From NCBI RefSeq assembly GCF_001426945.1, contig NZ_LMFS01000001.1:1974601-2030619 (forward strand): a stretch of DNA of 56,019 bases, written 5' to 3'. The stretch's first letter is position 1; each line of letters begins with the position of its first letter. This DNA comes from Pseudolabrys sp. Root1462. GTDB taxonomy: Bacteria > Pseudomonadota > Alphaproteobacteria > Rhizobiales > Xanthobacteraceae. Both the position numbers and the translations under genes were made by a program. Of the stretch, positions 1 to 7,033 are shown piece after piece. The notes under the pieces were generated by a model. That model did no database searches and was not told where the DNA came from. It saw only the letters and a program-made list of their open reading frames with translations.

Positions 1-262
1 CTGTGGTTCTCGTCCTCCAGCGCCTTCAGCTTCCGGGCGTCAGAGACTTCCTCCATCCCGCGAAAGCGGGATCGCCGCTGTAGAAGGTGGCATCGCTGAT
101 GCCATGCTTGCGGCACACATCGCTGGCCGACAGCCCAGCAGCATGCTCCTTCAAGATCCTGATGATCTGTTCTTCGCTGAATTTGCTCCTACGCATCGTC
201 TGTCTCCTTGGCGGAGAACAGAGCCCTAGCTTAAGACCGAGGACATTTCAGGGGAGCGGGTC
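1..262 (-). mobile_element. IS3-family insertion sequence remnant (orfA end)
   Basis: On the minus strand an ATG at 196 opens a reading frame beginning MRRSKFSEEQIIRIL and continuing through a helix-turn-helix (SASDVCRKHGISDATFY). This is the start of an IS3-family OrfA, the DNA-binding half of the transposase. After TFY the frame runs into a GC-rich hairpin (55-72) and reads SGDPAFAGW, while the usual OrfA continuation (EVSDARKLKALEDEN) resumes in another frame down to base 1. The OrfA is therefore interrupted and out of frame. A plausible terminal inverted repeat begins TGACCCGCTCCCC, reading down from 262. The rest of the element lies outside the window. Family assignment is firm; the repeat end is inferred. 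Confidence 0.8.
55..72. repeat. Short GC hairpin inserted in the IS3 orfA
   Basis: ATCCCGC and GCGGGAT form a perfect 7-bp stem around a GAAA loop. The same kind of hairpin is common as a dispersed intergenic palindrome in Rhizobiales. Here it lies at the point where the OrfA frame breaks, so it looks like an insertion or replacement rather than part of the transposase. Confidence 0.6.
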
Positions 263-275
263 AACGCACATGACG

Positions 276-303
276 AATAAGAGCCTCGAGTGAGGCTCTT
301 ATT
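276..303. terminator. Bidirectional terminator hairpin
   Basis: AATAAGAGCCTC and its exact complement GAGGCTCTTATT form a 12-bp stem around a 4-base loop (288-291). The A-rich left arm and T-rich right arm make it usable in both directions. The stop codon of the minus-strand gene ending at 299 lies inside the right arm. Confidence 0.8.
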
Positions 304-820
304 CTATTGGTATGCCGTGTTGTTTGCAGAATTCCGGCCAGAATTCCATTACCGACGTTATCTTCTCATCTAATGGGAAGTCTCCGGACGCGCCTTCTTG
401 CATTACAGCGCCGGCATCAAAGGCGGTGCTGTCGAACGCCTCGCTGTCATATGTGGCGGCTGTAACATAAGTATTCGCGGCGCTGGTTGGAGCATCGTCA
501 TTCTGCGCCTTTTTTACGTTCAAGTGCTTGCTTGCGTTCGATATGCCACGAAGAATTTCGAAGTCGGATATCTGCTCACGAACGTAGTTTGCGAACGTGG
601 AGTTGCTGTTCACCGGCTGCTGCTGCCCGTTCTTGTCCGTAAAGGTGAAAGTATCAAAATAGCTTCGATTCGACTGATATACCCAGTCGGCCATGTGGTT
701 CGCCGACGTGACAGCATGAAATGCCTTCCGTATGTCGCCTTTGTTTTTCATAAAGTCTTCGTAGTCGGGCTTCGCAATGTCGTCCCAGAACTTCTTATGG
801 TCATCCGTCTTTTTTGCCAT
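299..820 (-). CDS. Hypothetical protein, 173 aa
   Basis: I do not recognise a named family. The product is soluble, starts MAKKTDDHKKFWDDI, and has no signal peptide or membrane segment. The middle (residues about 85-100) reads SDFEILRGISNASKHLNV, which looks like the helical core of a compact cytoplasmic domain. The C-terminal half is acidic and rich in Ala, Thr and Ser. The gene ends in a strong hairpin terminator. It lies next to an IS3 remnant in an accessory region, so recent transfer is likely. The ATG at 820 is preceded by GAGAGACCG (minus strand), a weak ribosome binding site. Confidence 0.65.
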   Translation of the reverse strand: MAKKTDDHKKFWDDIAKPDYEDFMKNKGDIRKAFHAVTSANHMADWVYQSNRSYFDTFTFTDKNGQQQPVNSNSTFANYVREQISDFEILRGISNASKHLNVKKAQNDDAPTSAANTYVTAATYDSEAFDSTAFDAGAVMQEGASGDFPLDEKITSVMEFWPEFCKQHGIPIE

Positions 821-927
821 CGGTCTCTCACTCAGTGGGACAGGGTTTACTGGCTGCTTGTAAAGTATCTTAAGCTCAAGGCATAATACCGAGGTTCAGC
901 GCGCCTCCCCCCTCGTCGCGCGGATAA

Positions 928-949
928 GGCCCCTTCGGGGGCTCTTTTT
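928..949 (+). terminator. UUCG-loop terminator or attenuator
   Basis: GGCCCC-TTCG-GGGGCT forms a stem closed on a TTCG tetraloop and is followed by five T residues (945-949). It sits only 3 bases before the ATG of the lipoprotein gene at 953. It may terminate upstream transcription or act as a leader attenuator for that gene. Confidence 0.6.
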
Positions 950-952
950 GGC

Positions 953-1429
953 ATGAGATACGTCTTTGCCCTTATTGGCCTTTCCCTACTCTCCGGGTGC
1001 AATGCCTTGGATGAGACGCGCGTCCTCTTACTGAAATGCGATAGCACACCCTTGGATAAGAATTTCCGCTGCCCGAACATCAAGCGGACCGGTGCAGCGC
1101 TGTCCATCAGGGTCAATCCAGTAACCCAAAAAATCCAGGTCACCACTGTAGAATCCAACGGAGATTGGTTTCCAGGGACTCGCATTCTTGAAAGCTGTTC
1201 GGTGGTCGATTCAGAAAATTGGGTGTGCGCGACGGAAAGCAAGTCGGCCCCCGAGGCGGCCTTTAAGATATATGTGAAATCGACTGTCGGCATGTTTCGC
1301 GGGCATCTCTACACGATCGTAGAGGGCGGCGCTCCCCCGGATTATTACTCCTCCAGTATCGGCGGGTGGCGGCTCAAACTGTTCGAATGGGGCGCCATCG
1401 ATCGCGTACTCGCGCAAAAGCTAGAGTGA
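953..1429 (+). CDS. Predicted lipoprotein, 158 aa
   Basis: The product starts MRYVFALIGLSLLSGC, a type II signal peptide ending in a clear lipobox (LSGC) with the lipidated cysteine at residue 16. The mature part is a small, probably beta-rich domain with four more cysteines (C28, C39, C82, C92), which could form disulfides in the periplasm. I do not recognise a family. The ATG follows a terminator-like hairpin with almost no room for a ribosome binding site, so expression may be low or controlled by the hairpin. It converges with the ligase pseudogene, whose relic C-terminus begins one base after this stop codon. Confidence 0.7.
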   Translation: MRYVFALIGLSLLSGCNALDETRVLLLKCDSTPLDKNFRCPNIKRTGAALSIRVNPVTQKIQVTTVESNGDWFPGTRILESCSVVDSENWVCATESKSAPEAAFKIYVKSTVGMFRGHLYTIVEGGAPPDYYSSSIGGWRLKLFEWGAIDRVLAQKLE

Positions 1430-2290
1430 TCAAAGATCCTCGCGCAGCATCTTAAATGAGCCACCTCGCCTTGGGCTTTTTGATAGGCGGCTTAAGCACC
1501 TGACGCGGCATTAAAAGCGTTTTCGCCTTCGTCTCGAGGTCCCGCTGCAGGTCCGCACTAAAACCATGCTCGACCTTACCGGCGTAGCTTATGGACCCGT
1601 CTTCCCGCCGTCCAAGATAAATGCCGTCAAACTTGTTTCCCTTGTATGCGATGCCCGCAAAGGCCTTCCGATTCCTGCAAGTGGTTTCGCTCCAATTATT
1701 TGACCGGCCGGACTGATATGTGCCGGTAACGAGCTTTGATACAACGCCCTCCAGCTTGAGCCTGCAGGCGTCACGGTACATATCCTTGCCGTCGACCTCG
1801 AGGTGTTCGCTGTACATCAGCGGCGGCTTTGCGCCCTCGAATAGTTCGGCGAGAACAAACTTCCGATCGAGGAGAGAGCATTTGCTGATATCAAAGCCGT
1901 CGATGTGGAGCAGCAGGGTCAAAGGCGTAAAAGACCAGGTCGTTTGAGCCGCTTTTTGCCAGAGCCGACTCCAGGGCACCGAAGTCTGGCACGCCCTCTT
2001 CATCAGGAAGGATGACCTCCCCGTCGAGGATGCAACCACATGTCGGAAGCTTCCAAAGCGGCTCTAGCAGGTTTTTGAACCGCGGCGTCCAGTCGTAGCC
2101 CTGCGGGGTATAAAACTTCGCGTCGCCTTGTTTGAGATGGATCTGCAGCCTGTAGCCATCGAACTTGATTTCATGCACCCAGCGATCGCCAGAGGGTGGA
2201 TTGCTGGCGAGCGTGGCCAGAGACGGTTTAATGAATTTCAGATATGGCGCACCCTTGGCGCCTTTGAGGTTGGCGGCCCTGAGGCCTAGC
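1430..2290 (-). pseudogene. ATP-dependent DNA ligase (LigD-type ligase domain), frameshifted and deleted
   Basis: The minus strand reads LATLASNPPSGDRWVHEIKF followed by DGYR, the nucleotidyltransferase motif I (KxDG) that carries the adenylated lysine, and later the LDGEV motif. At FYAFD (near 1930) the frame breaks, because extra bases separate it from LLHIDGFDISKC in the next frame. The second part continues through motif IV (LKLEGVVSK) into the OB-fold (GSISYAGKVEHGF) and stops after KKPKARWLI. A few bases on, in another frame, the typical C-terminus LREDL and a stop appear, so most of the OB-fold end is deleted. A stop also lies upstream of the ligase start. The family takes part in non-homologous end joining; this copy cannot make a full enzyme. 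Confidence 0.8.
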
Positions 2291-2556
2291 TGCAGGCGCC
2301 TTTTCGTCTACTTCATCTATTTTGATTTCGCGGTGAAGAGCCTCGACCAGGTCCTCATGATCGAGAATTTGCCCCGATGGTGTTGAGGGTCTCCTCGGCA
2401 TCACGCTCGCCGGGGTGAAAGTGCTTCGCGAGGGCGGCTTGGGCTGCGATCATCGCCAGCATCACGAACTCGCGGTCAGACTGCTGAGATTTGAGCGTCA
2501 CACGGGCACACAGAACCTTCGCTTCCTCGGTCGGGTAACCGTCAGGAAAAGGTTAC
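2230..2556 (-). pseudogene. Frameshifted hypothetical gene
   Basis: The minus strand encodes EEAKVLCARVTLKSQQSDRE, then FVMLAMIAAQAALAKHFHPG and ERDAEETLNTIG, then breaks at a run of four G residues. Removing one G restores QILDHEDLVEALHREIKIDE in phase. The sequence reads like a helical soluble protein and I do not recognise its family. No good start remains, because a TAA lies just upstream of the conserved part. The tail overlaps the ligase pseudogene. A sequencing error in the G-run cannot be excluded. Confidence 0.5.
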
Positions 2557-2564
2557 GAGACCTG

Positions 2565-2735
2565 TCATCCAGCCAGCTCCTGCTCCACTGCTTTGGCGGA
2601 GTTCCCGACCTTCTTGACCGCGGCCTTTAATGCGTCCGCCGAAACGCCGATCTTCTCGGACCAGTAGCGGACCTCATAATCTTCGCTGAGGTTGATGCGG
2701 CTGCGGTCCTGGGGGCCTTTTTTTCGTTCAGTCAT
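2565..2735 (-). CDS. DUF3606 domain protein, 56 aa
   Basis: The product starts MTERKKGPQDRSRINLSEDY and continues with EVRYWSEKIGVSADALKAAV and KKVGNSAKAVEQEL. This is the typical DUF3606 pattern: a short basic lead, the invariant RINL, a YW(S/T)EKxGV segment and a C-terminal helix. Such small proteins are very common in Rhizobiales, often on plasmids and islands; their function is unknown. The ATG at 2735 was chosen because it begins the conserved block. An AAAGGAGA ribosome binding site lies upstream. Unlike its neighbours, this gene is intact. Confidence 0.85.
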   Translation of the reverse strand: MTERKKGPQDRSRINLSEDYEVRYWSEKIGVSADALKAAVKKVGNSAKAVEQELAG

Positions 2736-2776
2736 CGGACATGGGCGTCTCCTTTCGAAACCAACGTCCGCACGAG

Positions 2777-3052
2777 CTAGCGGTTTCCGACCAGCTTCAG
2801 CTTTGCCATTTCCGGAGGTAGGTCTGGAGGCACCTTCGGGGGAAGGTCCGGCAGGTAGATACCACAGCCCTTGATTTCGAGTGCCTTGTCGCTCCGCCAC
2901 GGGCAATCCCGGGTCATCCGCTCGCACATGGCGTCGACGGTGGTTTCGCAACCGTATTTGGCTGCCAAACGGGCCAATTTCGACTGCCCGGACCGTTTGC
3001 AAAGGTCGCAGCGGAACCTGACCACGATGAAGGGATAGTCGACCAGCCGCAT
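2777..3052 (-). CDS. Small cysteine-containing hypothetical protein, 91 aa
   Basis: The product starts MRLVDYPFIVVRFRCDLCKR. It has a CxxC pair (C15, C18) and further cysteines in DAMCERMTRDCPWR, so a single zinc-binding domain is plausible. The C-terminus is proline-rich and ends PPEMAKLKLVGNR. I believe similar small proteins occur in Bradyrhizobium accessory regions but cannot name a family. It lies upstream of the DUF3606 gene on the same strand, 41 bases away, so they may be co-transcribed. The start is the first ATG of the frame. Confidence 0.65.
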   Translation of the reverse strand: MRLVDYPFIVVRFRCDLCKRSGQSKLARLAAKYGCETTVDAMCERMTRDCPWRSDKALEIKGCGIYLPDLPPKVPPDLPPEMAKLKLVGNR

Positions 3053-3116
3053 GCCTTGACTCTGTGTTCATGTTTCGTTCTACTGAGAACGTTATGAGCC
3101 ATCAAGGAGTGCCGGG

Positions 3117-3430
3117 TTGGATTTGCCCCAAAAACTCACGGACGAAGCCGCGTACGTCTCAGAGAATTTCGGAATCCCGCTCACCCGGGCTGACCCTCGC
3201 CAAGGCCCAAAAGGACGCGAGGAAGAAAAAACGTTTCGGTCGATGACGACCTCTGGCAGGTGCTCGAGATATGCAAGGGCGACCACAAAAACGCCCTGCG
3301 GATGGTCCTGGTCGCCAACGCCTACTACGAGGCAGAAATCGCGCGCCTGAAGGCTGATTTGTCGGCAGGGTATGCCCGTGGAAAAGTGAGGAAACCGCCC
3401 CAGTCAGCCTATACCAATGAAGCACCACTA
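3117..3430 (+). pseudogene. Decayed small gene spread over three frames
   Basis: Three protein-like stretches follow each other in different frames: LTDEAAYVSENFGIPLT, then LAKAQKDARKKKRF, then VDDDLWQVLEICKGDHKNAL followed by RMVLVANAYYEAEIARLKAD. Together they look like one helical protein of roughly 100 residues broken by two frameshifts. I do not recognise the family. The tail of the last frame overlaps the start of the DUF4238 gene. The reconstruction is inferred from amino-acid texture only. Confidence 0.35.
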
Positions 3431-4400
3431 CATCCCGGCATTTTACCTTCGCCAGTGGGCTGCTGATCGCAGCAAGGGAAACCTATGTGAGCACAAGAAG
3501 GTCTACGGCACGGTCAAACCACGCGGCACGTCCGCCGAGGGCACGGGCTATCTCGAAGACCTGTACCGCGTTGAGGGGGTGCCGCTGGAGACTGCGCACA
3601 ACTTCGAGACTATTTTCTTAAAGCTGGTCGACACGGACGCGAAGAACGCGCTCGATAAGATACTCAAAGACCCGTACAGTCCTTGGCCTGGCCGACTGCG
3701 TAGTGCCTGGACGCGGTTCATAACCTCCCTGCTTTTCCGCAATCCCGAGGCCGTGACGTTCATTCGCAACCACATCCTCACGATGTACGGCGAAGCCACC
3801 AGGTCTTTGCAAGCCGACTACGCCGCACGCCGGATACCGGGCGCCCCGGAAACCTACGAAGAATTCATGTCCAAGACGGACCCGGCGGCACCGTATATCG
3901 GGACCGCGAGGATGCTGCAGGACATCATCGACAATAACCGTGTTGGCCCTACAGTGTTTGGCATGCAGTGGAGCCGGCTCAATCTCAGTCGCTCGAAGGT
4001 GCCCCTGCTTACTTCTGACAGACCCCTGGAGATGCCGAAGGGCCTTGGACAGCGTGATGCCTATATCGCCTTACCCATTGGACCCTACGATATGTTTCTC
4101 GCCGCGCATGACGCCGGTATCGGGAGAGCAGCGGGTGAAGCCAATCCGACCGAGCTGGTGAAGAAGATAAACCGGACGACGGTTCAACGCGCCCGCCTCT
4201 ATGTGTGGGGCGTCGATGACCATCAGCTACCGTTTGTGCAAAAGCACTTTGGCAAACTCCCTGACAGGGAAATCCTGACACCGAAGCAGGTTCAACAGGC
4301 CCTTAATGCGGCAAAAGATAGCCGAGCCGTTCCAGAACGCGTCGACACCACGCCGCCCGCTTCGGTGTCATCCCTTCCAGCATCCACGGCCCCGGGCTAA
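3417..4400 (+). CDS. DUF4238 domain protein, 327 aa
   Basis: The N-terminus MKHHYIPAFYLRQWA carries the HHYxPxFYLRxW signature of the DUF4238 family, proteins of unknown biochemical function often found in accessory and defence-rich regions. The usual order follows: the signature at residues 3-13, a helical middle (residues about 60-170), the conserved TSDRPLEMP segment near 200 and a beta-rich end with YIALPIGPYDMFLAAH. The last 30 residues are Ala/Pro/Ser-rich and probably disordered. The ATG at 3417 is used because the signature begins there. Cytoplasmic location is inferred from the lack of a signal or membrane segment. Confidence 0.8.
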   Translation: MKHHYIPAFYLRQWAADRSKGNLCEHKKVYGTVKPRGTSAEGTGYLEDLYRVEGVPLETAHNFETIFLKLVDTDAKNALDKILKDPYSPWPGRLRSAWTRFITSLLFRNPEAVTFIRNHILTMYGEATRSLQADYAARRIPGAPETYEEFMSKTDPAAPYIGTARMLQDIIDNNRVGPTVFGMQWSRLNLSRSKVPLLTSDRPLEMPKGLGQRDAYIALPIGPYDMFLAAHDAGIGRAAGEANPTELVKKINRTTVQRARLYVWGVDDHQLPFVQKHFGKLPDREILTPKQVQQALNAAKDSRAVPERVDTTPPASVSSLPASTAPG

Positions 4401-4679
4401 GGCCCCAGCTCTTTCAATTGTTTTTTGACCAGCTCGGCATGGGTGACACCATGGCGCCTCTCAAACCCATCGTGGTTGGCGTCGTACTCGAGGTGAGCCT
4501 GTCGCTAGAGCCCGACCGCAAAGAAGTGGTGCGCCTTCATCCCTGCACCGGTCTCCCAGAAGGCAACGCCGCGAGGATGCGAGCGTTCGGATGCCCGCAG
4601 GTTCGGGTAGATCGGGCAGCGTATCTAACTGTCGCGGAGATGCGAGGCCAACTGGTCGAAGTACCAGTTCTCGGTGGCG
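4401..4679 (-). pseudogene. Probable degenerate coding remnant
   Basis: This stretch lacks an intact gene. The minus strand shows protein-like fragments interrupted by stops: NWYFDQLASHLRDS, then GVAFWETGAGMKAHHFFAVG, then HGVTHAELVKKQLKELG. They could be the remains of one short gene. The plus-strand open frame over the same bases looks like a shadow. Low certainty; no family recognised. Confidence 0.25.
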
Positions 4680-5285
4680 CTAGGCTTGCCCAAGATCTCC
4701 CCCGACGGGAATGTTCGCAAAAACGTCAATATTACTTATATCGCTCGCGGAAATTGCAAAATCCTCGGCGCCGCCAACCGTCTCCCGCCATATTTTGGAC
4801 AAGGCAACAATCTGCGAGCCGTATTTTTCGACCAGGTAAGCGGATCTATTCCACGCCTGCGCTTCGACTTCAGAAGCCACTTCACCAAACGAGCGATCGC
4901 CACATTCGATGCCCGCGACGATTTTTGAGAACTCGCTAACTTTAGAGCGATCATCCTTCCCCTCGATACCGTTAGCGAGCTCAATAGCTTTCTGGTTCTG
5001 TACTTTCCCCGCCTTCAGCGACTCCGCAAGCACGCCGGCGTAGAGAACCATCATTCGTGCTTTCATGTAACCGCAGACCTCTTGCAAGCTGCCCAGCTTG
5101 GGCTCGGGGTTAATCTTAGCACCCGCGCCATCCTTGCTCAGCACTAGGTCACCTGTTTCAAATCCTAGAGCACGAGCGACAACCATGTGGCCCCCTTCGT
5201 GACGAAGAACGTCAACAAGCGGCCGCTGAGTTGAAGGCTGCACGGCTAGGATTGGGAAATGTCCTGATCTGTTCGTTTTAGTCAT
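4680..5285 (-). CDS. HEXXH-containing hypothetical protein (metallopeptidase-like), 201 aa
   Basis: Residues 26-41 read VLRHEGGHMVVARALG. The HEGGH motif (H29, E30, H33) followed by a VVARALGFE helix resembles the zinc site of M41/FtsH-type peptidases (HEAGH). The rest is a mostly helical domain with a second segment (about residues 65-140) that could supply the third ligand, for example from SFGEVASEVEAQAWN. No AAA module, signal or membrane segment is present, so it is a stand-alone cytoplasmic domain. The ATG overlaps the stop of an upstream minus-strand fragment in an ATGACTAA arrangement, suggesting the two were translated together. Peptidase activity is inferred from the motif only. Confidence 0.65.
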   Translation of the reverse strand: MTKTNRSGHFPILAVQPSTQRPLVDVLRHEGGHMVVARALGFETGDLVLSKDGAGAKINPEPKLGSLQEVCGYMKARMMVLYAGVLAESLKAGKVQNQKAIELANGIEGKDDRSKVSEFSKIVAGIECGDRSFGEVASEVEAQAWNRSAYLVEKYGSQIVALSKIWRETVGGAEDFAISASDISNIDVFANIPVGGDLGQA

Positions 5286-5400
5286 GCAGCCGCCCCCTTT
5301 GCCGCATCATCGAGTGGATTTCAGCTTCTGACTTCCCACAATTGGCTTTCGACAATAGCATGAACTCAGCCCGAAGCTCGGCCTCCGCGGCTTCCTGTGG
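5279..5400 (-). pseudogene. Truncated upstream partner of the HEXXH gene
   Basis: The minus strand reads EAAEAELRAEFMLLSKANCG and KSEAEIHSMMRQRGRLHD, then stops in an ATGACTAA overlap with the next gene. The amino-acid texture is convincing for a helical C-terminus, but there is no good start upstream, so the gene seems to have lost its 5' part. Apart from this fragment, the interval 5286-5667 shows only a weak plus-strand frame, containing LTGWEACGETEYEAA and ending at 5560, that I cannot support as a gene. Confidence 0.35.
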
Positions 5401-5667
5401 CGTTGTTTCGCGGTGCCCGGCAACGCAACGGCGATGTGGACGGCCAGGCGGAGGCCAAGACCAACACTCTCACCGGCTGGGAGGCCTGCGGCGAGACGGA
5501 ATACGAGGCCGCGTCGGCAACGATGGTGCCGGGCGGTGCGTTAGTCGACGTCTCCATTTAACAAATGAGAGGCGCCTGACCGACACTCAAGGGGCTGGTG
5601 AGTTCCCTTCGTAATCCATTTTACCGGCACGTCTTTTCCGGCAAATCTTTGCCAGGGACGGATTGCC

Positions 5668-5886
5668 ATGAGCATGTACGAGGAAGCGCTTCAGAAAGTC
5701 ATGGAGGAGGCCCGGAATATCTCGGGCGTCTCAGATCTCGATCGCTGGGAGCATTACGAGGCCCTCAAGACCAAGGCCTACGAGCTGCTCCACGACGGTC
5801 ACACCGAGGTTGGTCGGGGTAGCCGATCAGGCCCTCTCCTGGCTTGCGCCAGAACGCTCCGATCAACCAGTCCTTCAAACGGATAA
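5668..5886 (+). CDS. Small hypothetical protein, 72 aa
   Basis: The product starts MSMYEEALQKVMEEARNISG and continues SDLDRWEHYEALKTKAYELL, a convincing pair of amphipathic helices. After residue 48 (HTEV) the composition changes to Arg/Ser/Gly-rich, which may be a frameshifted or foreign tail. The true protein may have ended elsewhere. GGGACGGATTGCC before the ATG gives only a weak ribosome binding site. No family recognised. Confidence 0.45.
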   Translation: MSMYEEALQKVMEEARNISGVSDLDRWEHYEALKTKAYELLHDGHTEVGRGSRSGPLLACARTLRSTSPSNG

Positions 5887-5949
5887 GCGGAAAGTCATAA
5901 TCGTCCGCCGAACCCCTCACCAGCCGACGCCAGGGTGGGCCCCGAACCG

Positions 5950-5975
5950 AAAAGGCCCCGGTATGACCCGGGGCC
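5950..5975 (-). terminator. Rho-independent terminator
   Basis: GGCCCCGG (5954-5961) pairs with CCGGGGCC (5968-5975). Four A residues before it (5950-5953) become the T-run on the minus strand. It directly follows the stop of the small gene at 5982. Confidence 0.75.
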
Positions 5976-5981
5976 GTCACC

Positions 5982-6173
5982 TTAGTGCAATTTGACAGTC
6001 CAATCAGACGCGGCGAACTCAAGGACCTCACCGTTATCTTCCAGTAGGCTGTAAGCACGCTCGGCGCCATTGCGAGTGCCGAACACCGCCTTACCGATGC
6101 CCAGAACACCTTGATGCGATTCGCCACTGCGATCTATCGTGACCTTCTTTCCTACCATATTTTGTATATCCAT
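5982..6173 (-). CDS. Small hypothetical protein, 63 aa
   Basis: The product starts MDIQNMVGKKVTIDRSGESH and ends in a short beta-rich fold (SLLEDNGEVLEFAASDWTVK). The pattern suggests a small SH3-like or KOW-like barrel, but I do not recognise a family. A good ribosome binding site (GGAG, 7 bases before the ATG on the minus strand) fixes the start, and a strong terminator follows the stop, so this is a complete single-gene unit. Upstream, 6174-6451 contains no convincing gene, only GC-rich imperfect palindromes such as GGCCCTTCGGGCC. Confidence 0.65.
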   Translation of the reverse strand: MDIQNMVGKKVTIDRSGESHQGVLGIGKAVFGTRNGAERAYSLLEDNGEVLEFAASDWTVKLH

Positions 6174-6451
6174 TCAGGTTCTCCACTTTTAATATTAAAT
6201 GCGCCGCGAGATGCGACGTCTTTATTGATGTAAGAACAAACAGACCTTTTTACAAACAACTCCGCGTCCGGCCCTTCGGGCCCATCCCCATCCGGCCCCG
6301 CCCTATTTGGGCGCGGACGGGATGGATGTGGAGACGCCACACGGCACGGGTGGTCTGAGCTCGCGGTTGAGCCGGCGCCAACCGTCGCCATGGAGCGAGT
6401 GTGACGCGGCTGGCTTCCGCCCCGAACAATTCGTCTCCCAGAAGCCACCAG

Positions 6452-6895
6452 CTAAAACAAAGGTCTTCCAGTTGCAACACAATGTCCGCGTCTTCGGAGC
6501 AAGAACCCGCCGGTCGCCTTTTCAGCGCTACCCTTCTCGGTCATGCTAGTTGTCTTAAGCTCGAGATGATACTCCCCAGTCAGACGCGATAGCGCCGCTT
6601 TAAGCACGCGTTTTTCGCTGCCTTTAAACTCCTTTGTATTAAGTTCGGCTACGCCACTCGATCTACATTCGATCATTTGACCAACCAGCTCGCACTGCAT
6701 GTCCATATGCCTATTCGCAACGTCGCTCATTACACCGTTTCGTAGGCTTACGTTGATCGAAAACTTTCGCGTGTCAGCGACCATGTTCGAGAAAGACGCA
6801 GTCACCTTGCCTTCACAATGCAAGAGGAGTTCGCGCGGTAATTCAGACGCTGAAACGGGAATTGTCGTCAGAAGAAATAATAGGAAAGCTCTCAA
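6452..6895 (-). CDS. Exported hypothetical protein, 147 aa
   Basis: The N-terminus MRAFLLFLLTTIPVSASELP is a classical cleavable signal peptide. The mature domain is beta-rich and has three cysteines (C28, C68, C78), two of them flanking a short loop (MQCELVGQMIECR). The last 20 residues turn basic (LLRRRGHCVATG), unlike the rest, and may come from a frame change near the end. Periplasmic location is inferred. No family recognised. It is the first gene beyond the integrase on the same strand. Confidence 0.6.
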   Translation of the reverse strand: MRAFLLFLLTTIPVSASELPRELLLHCEGKVTASFSNMVADTRKFSINVSLRNGVMSDVANRHMDMQCELVGQMIECRSSGVAELNTKEFKGSEKRVLKAALSRLTGEYHLELKTTSMTEKGSAEKATGGFLLRRRGHCVATGRPLF

Positions 6896-7033
6896 CGGTC
6901 ACCTCCCACAGCGCGACAATGCGCGATTTGACCATGCCACTCGCGGGGCGCGATCGCTTCGCATTCACGCCCCCGGACCCATTTCAGGGCCTCTCATAGT
7001 CTTGTGGCAAGGTCCCTTTGGTGCGCCATAAGA

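Noticed and set aside
4418-4939. 173-aa plus-strand frame
   Set aside because: Overlaps the HEXXH gene antisense and has no recognisable domain or ribosome binding site.
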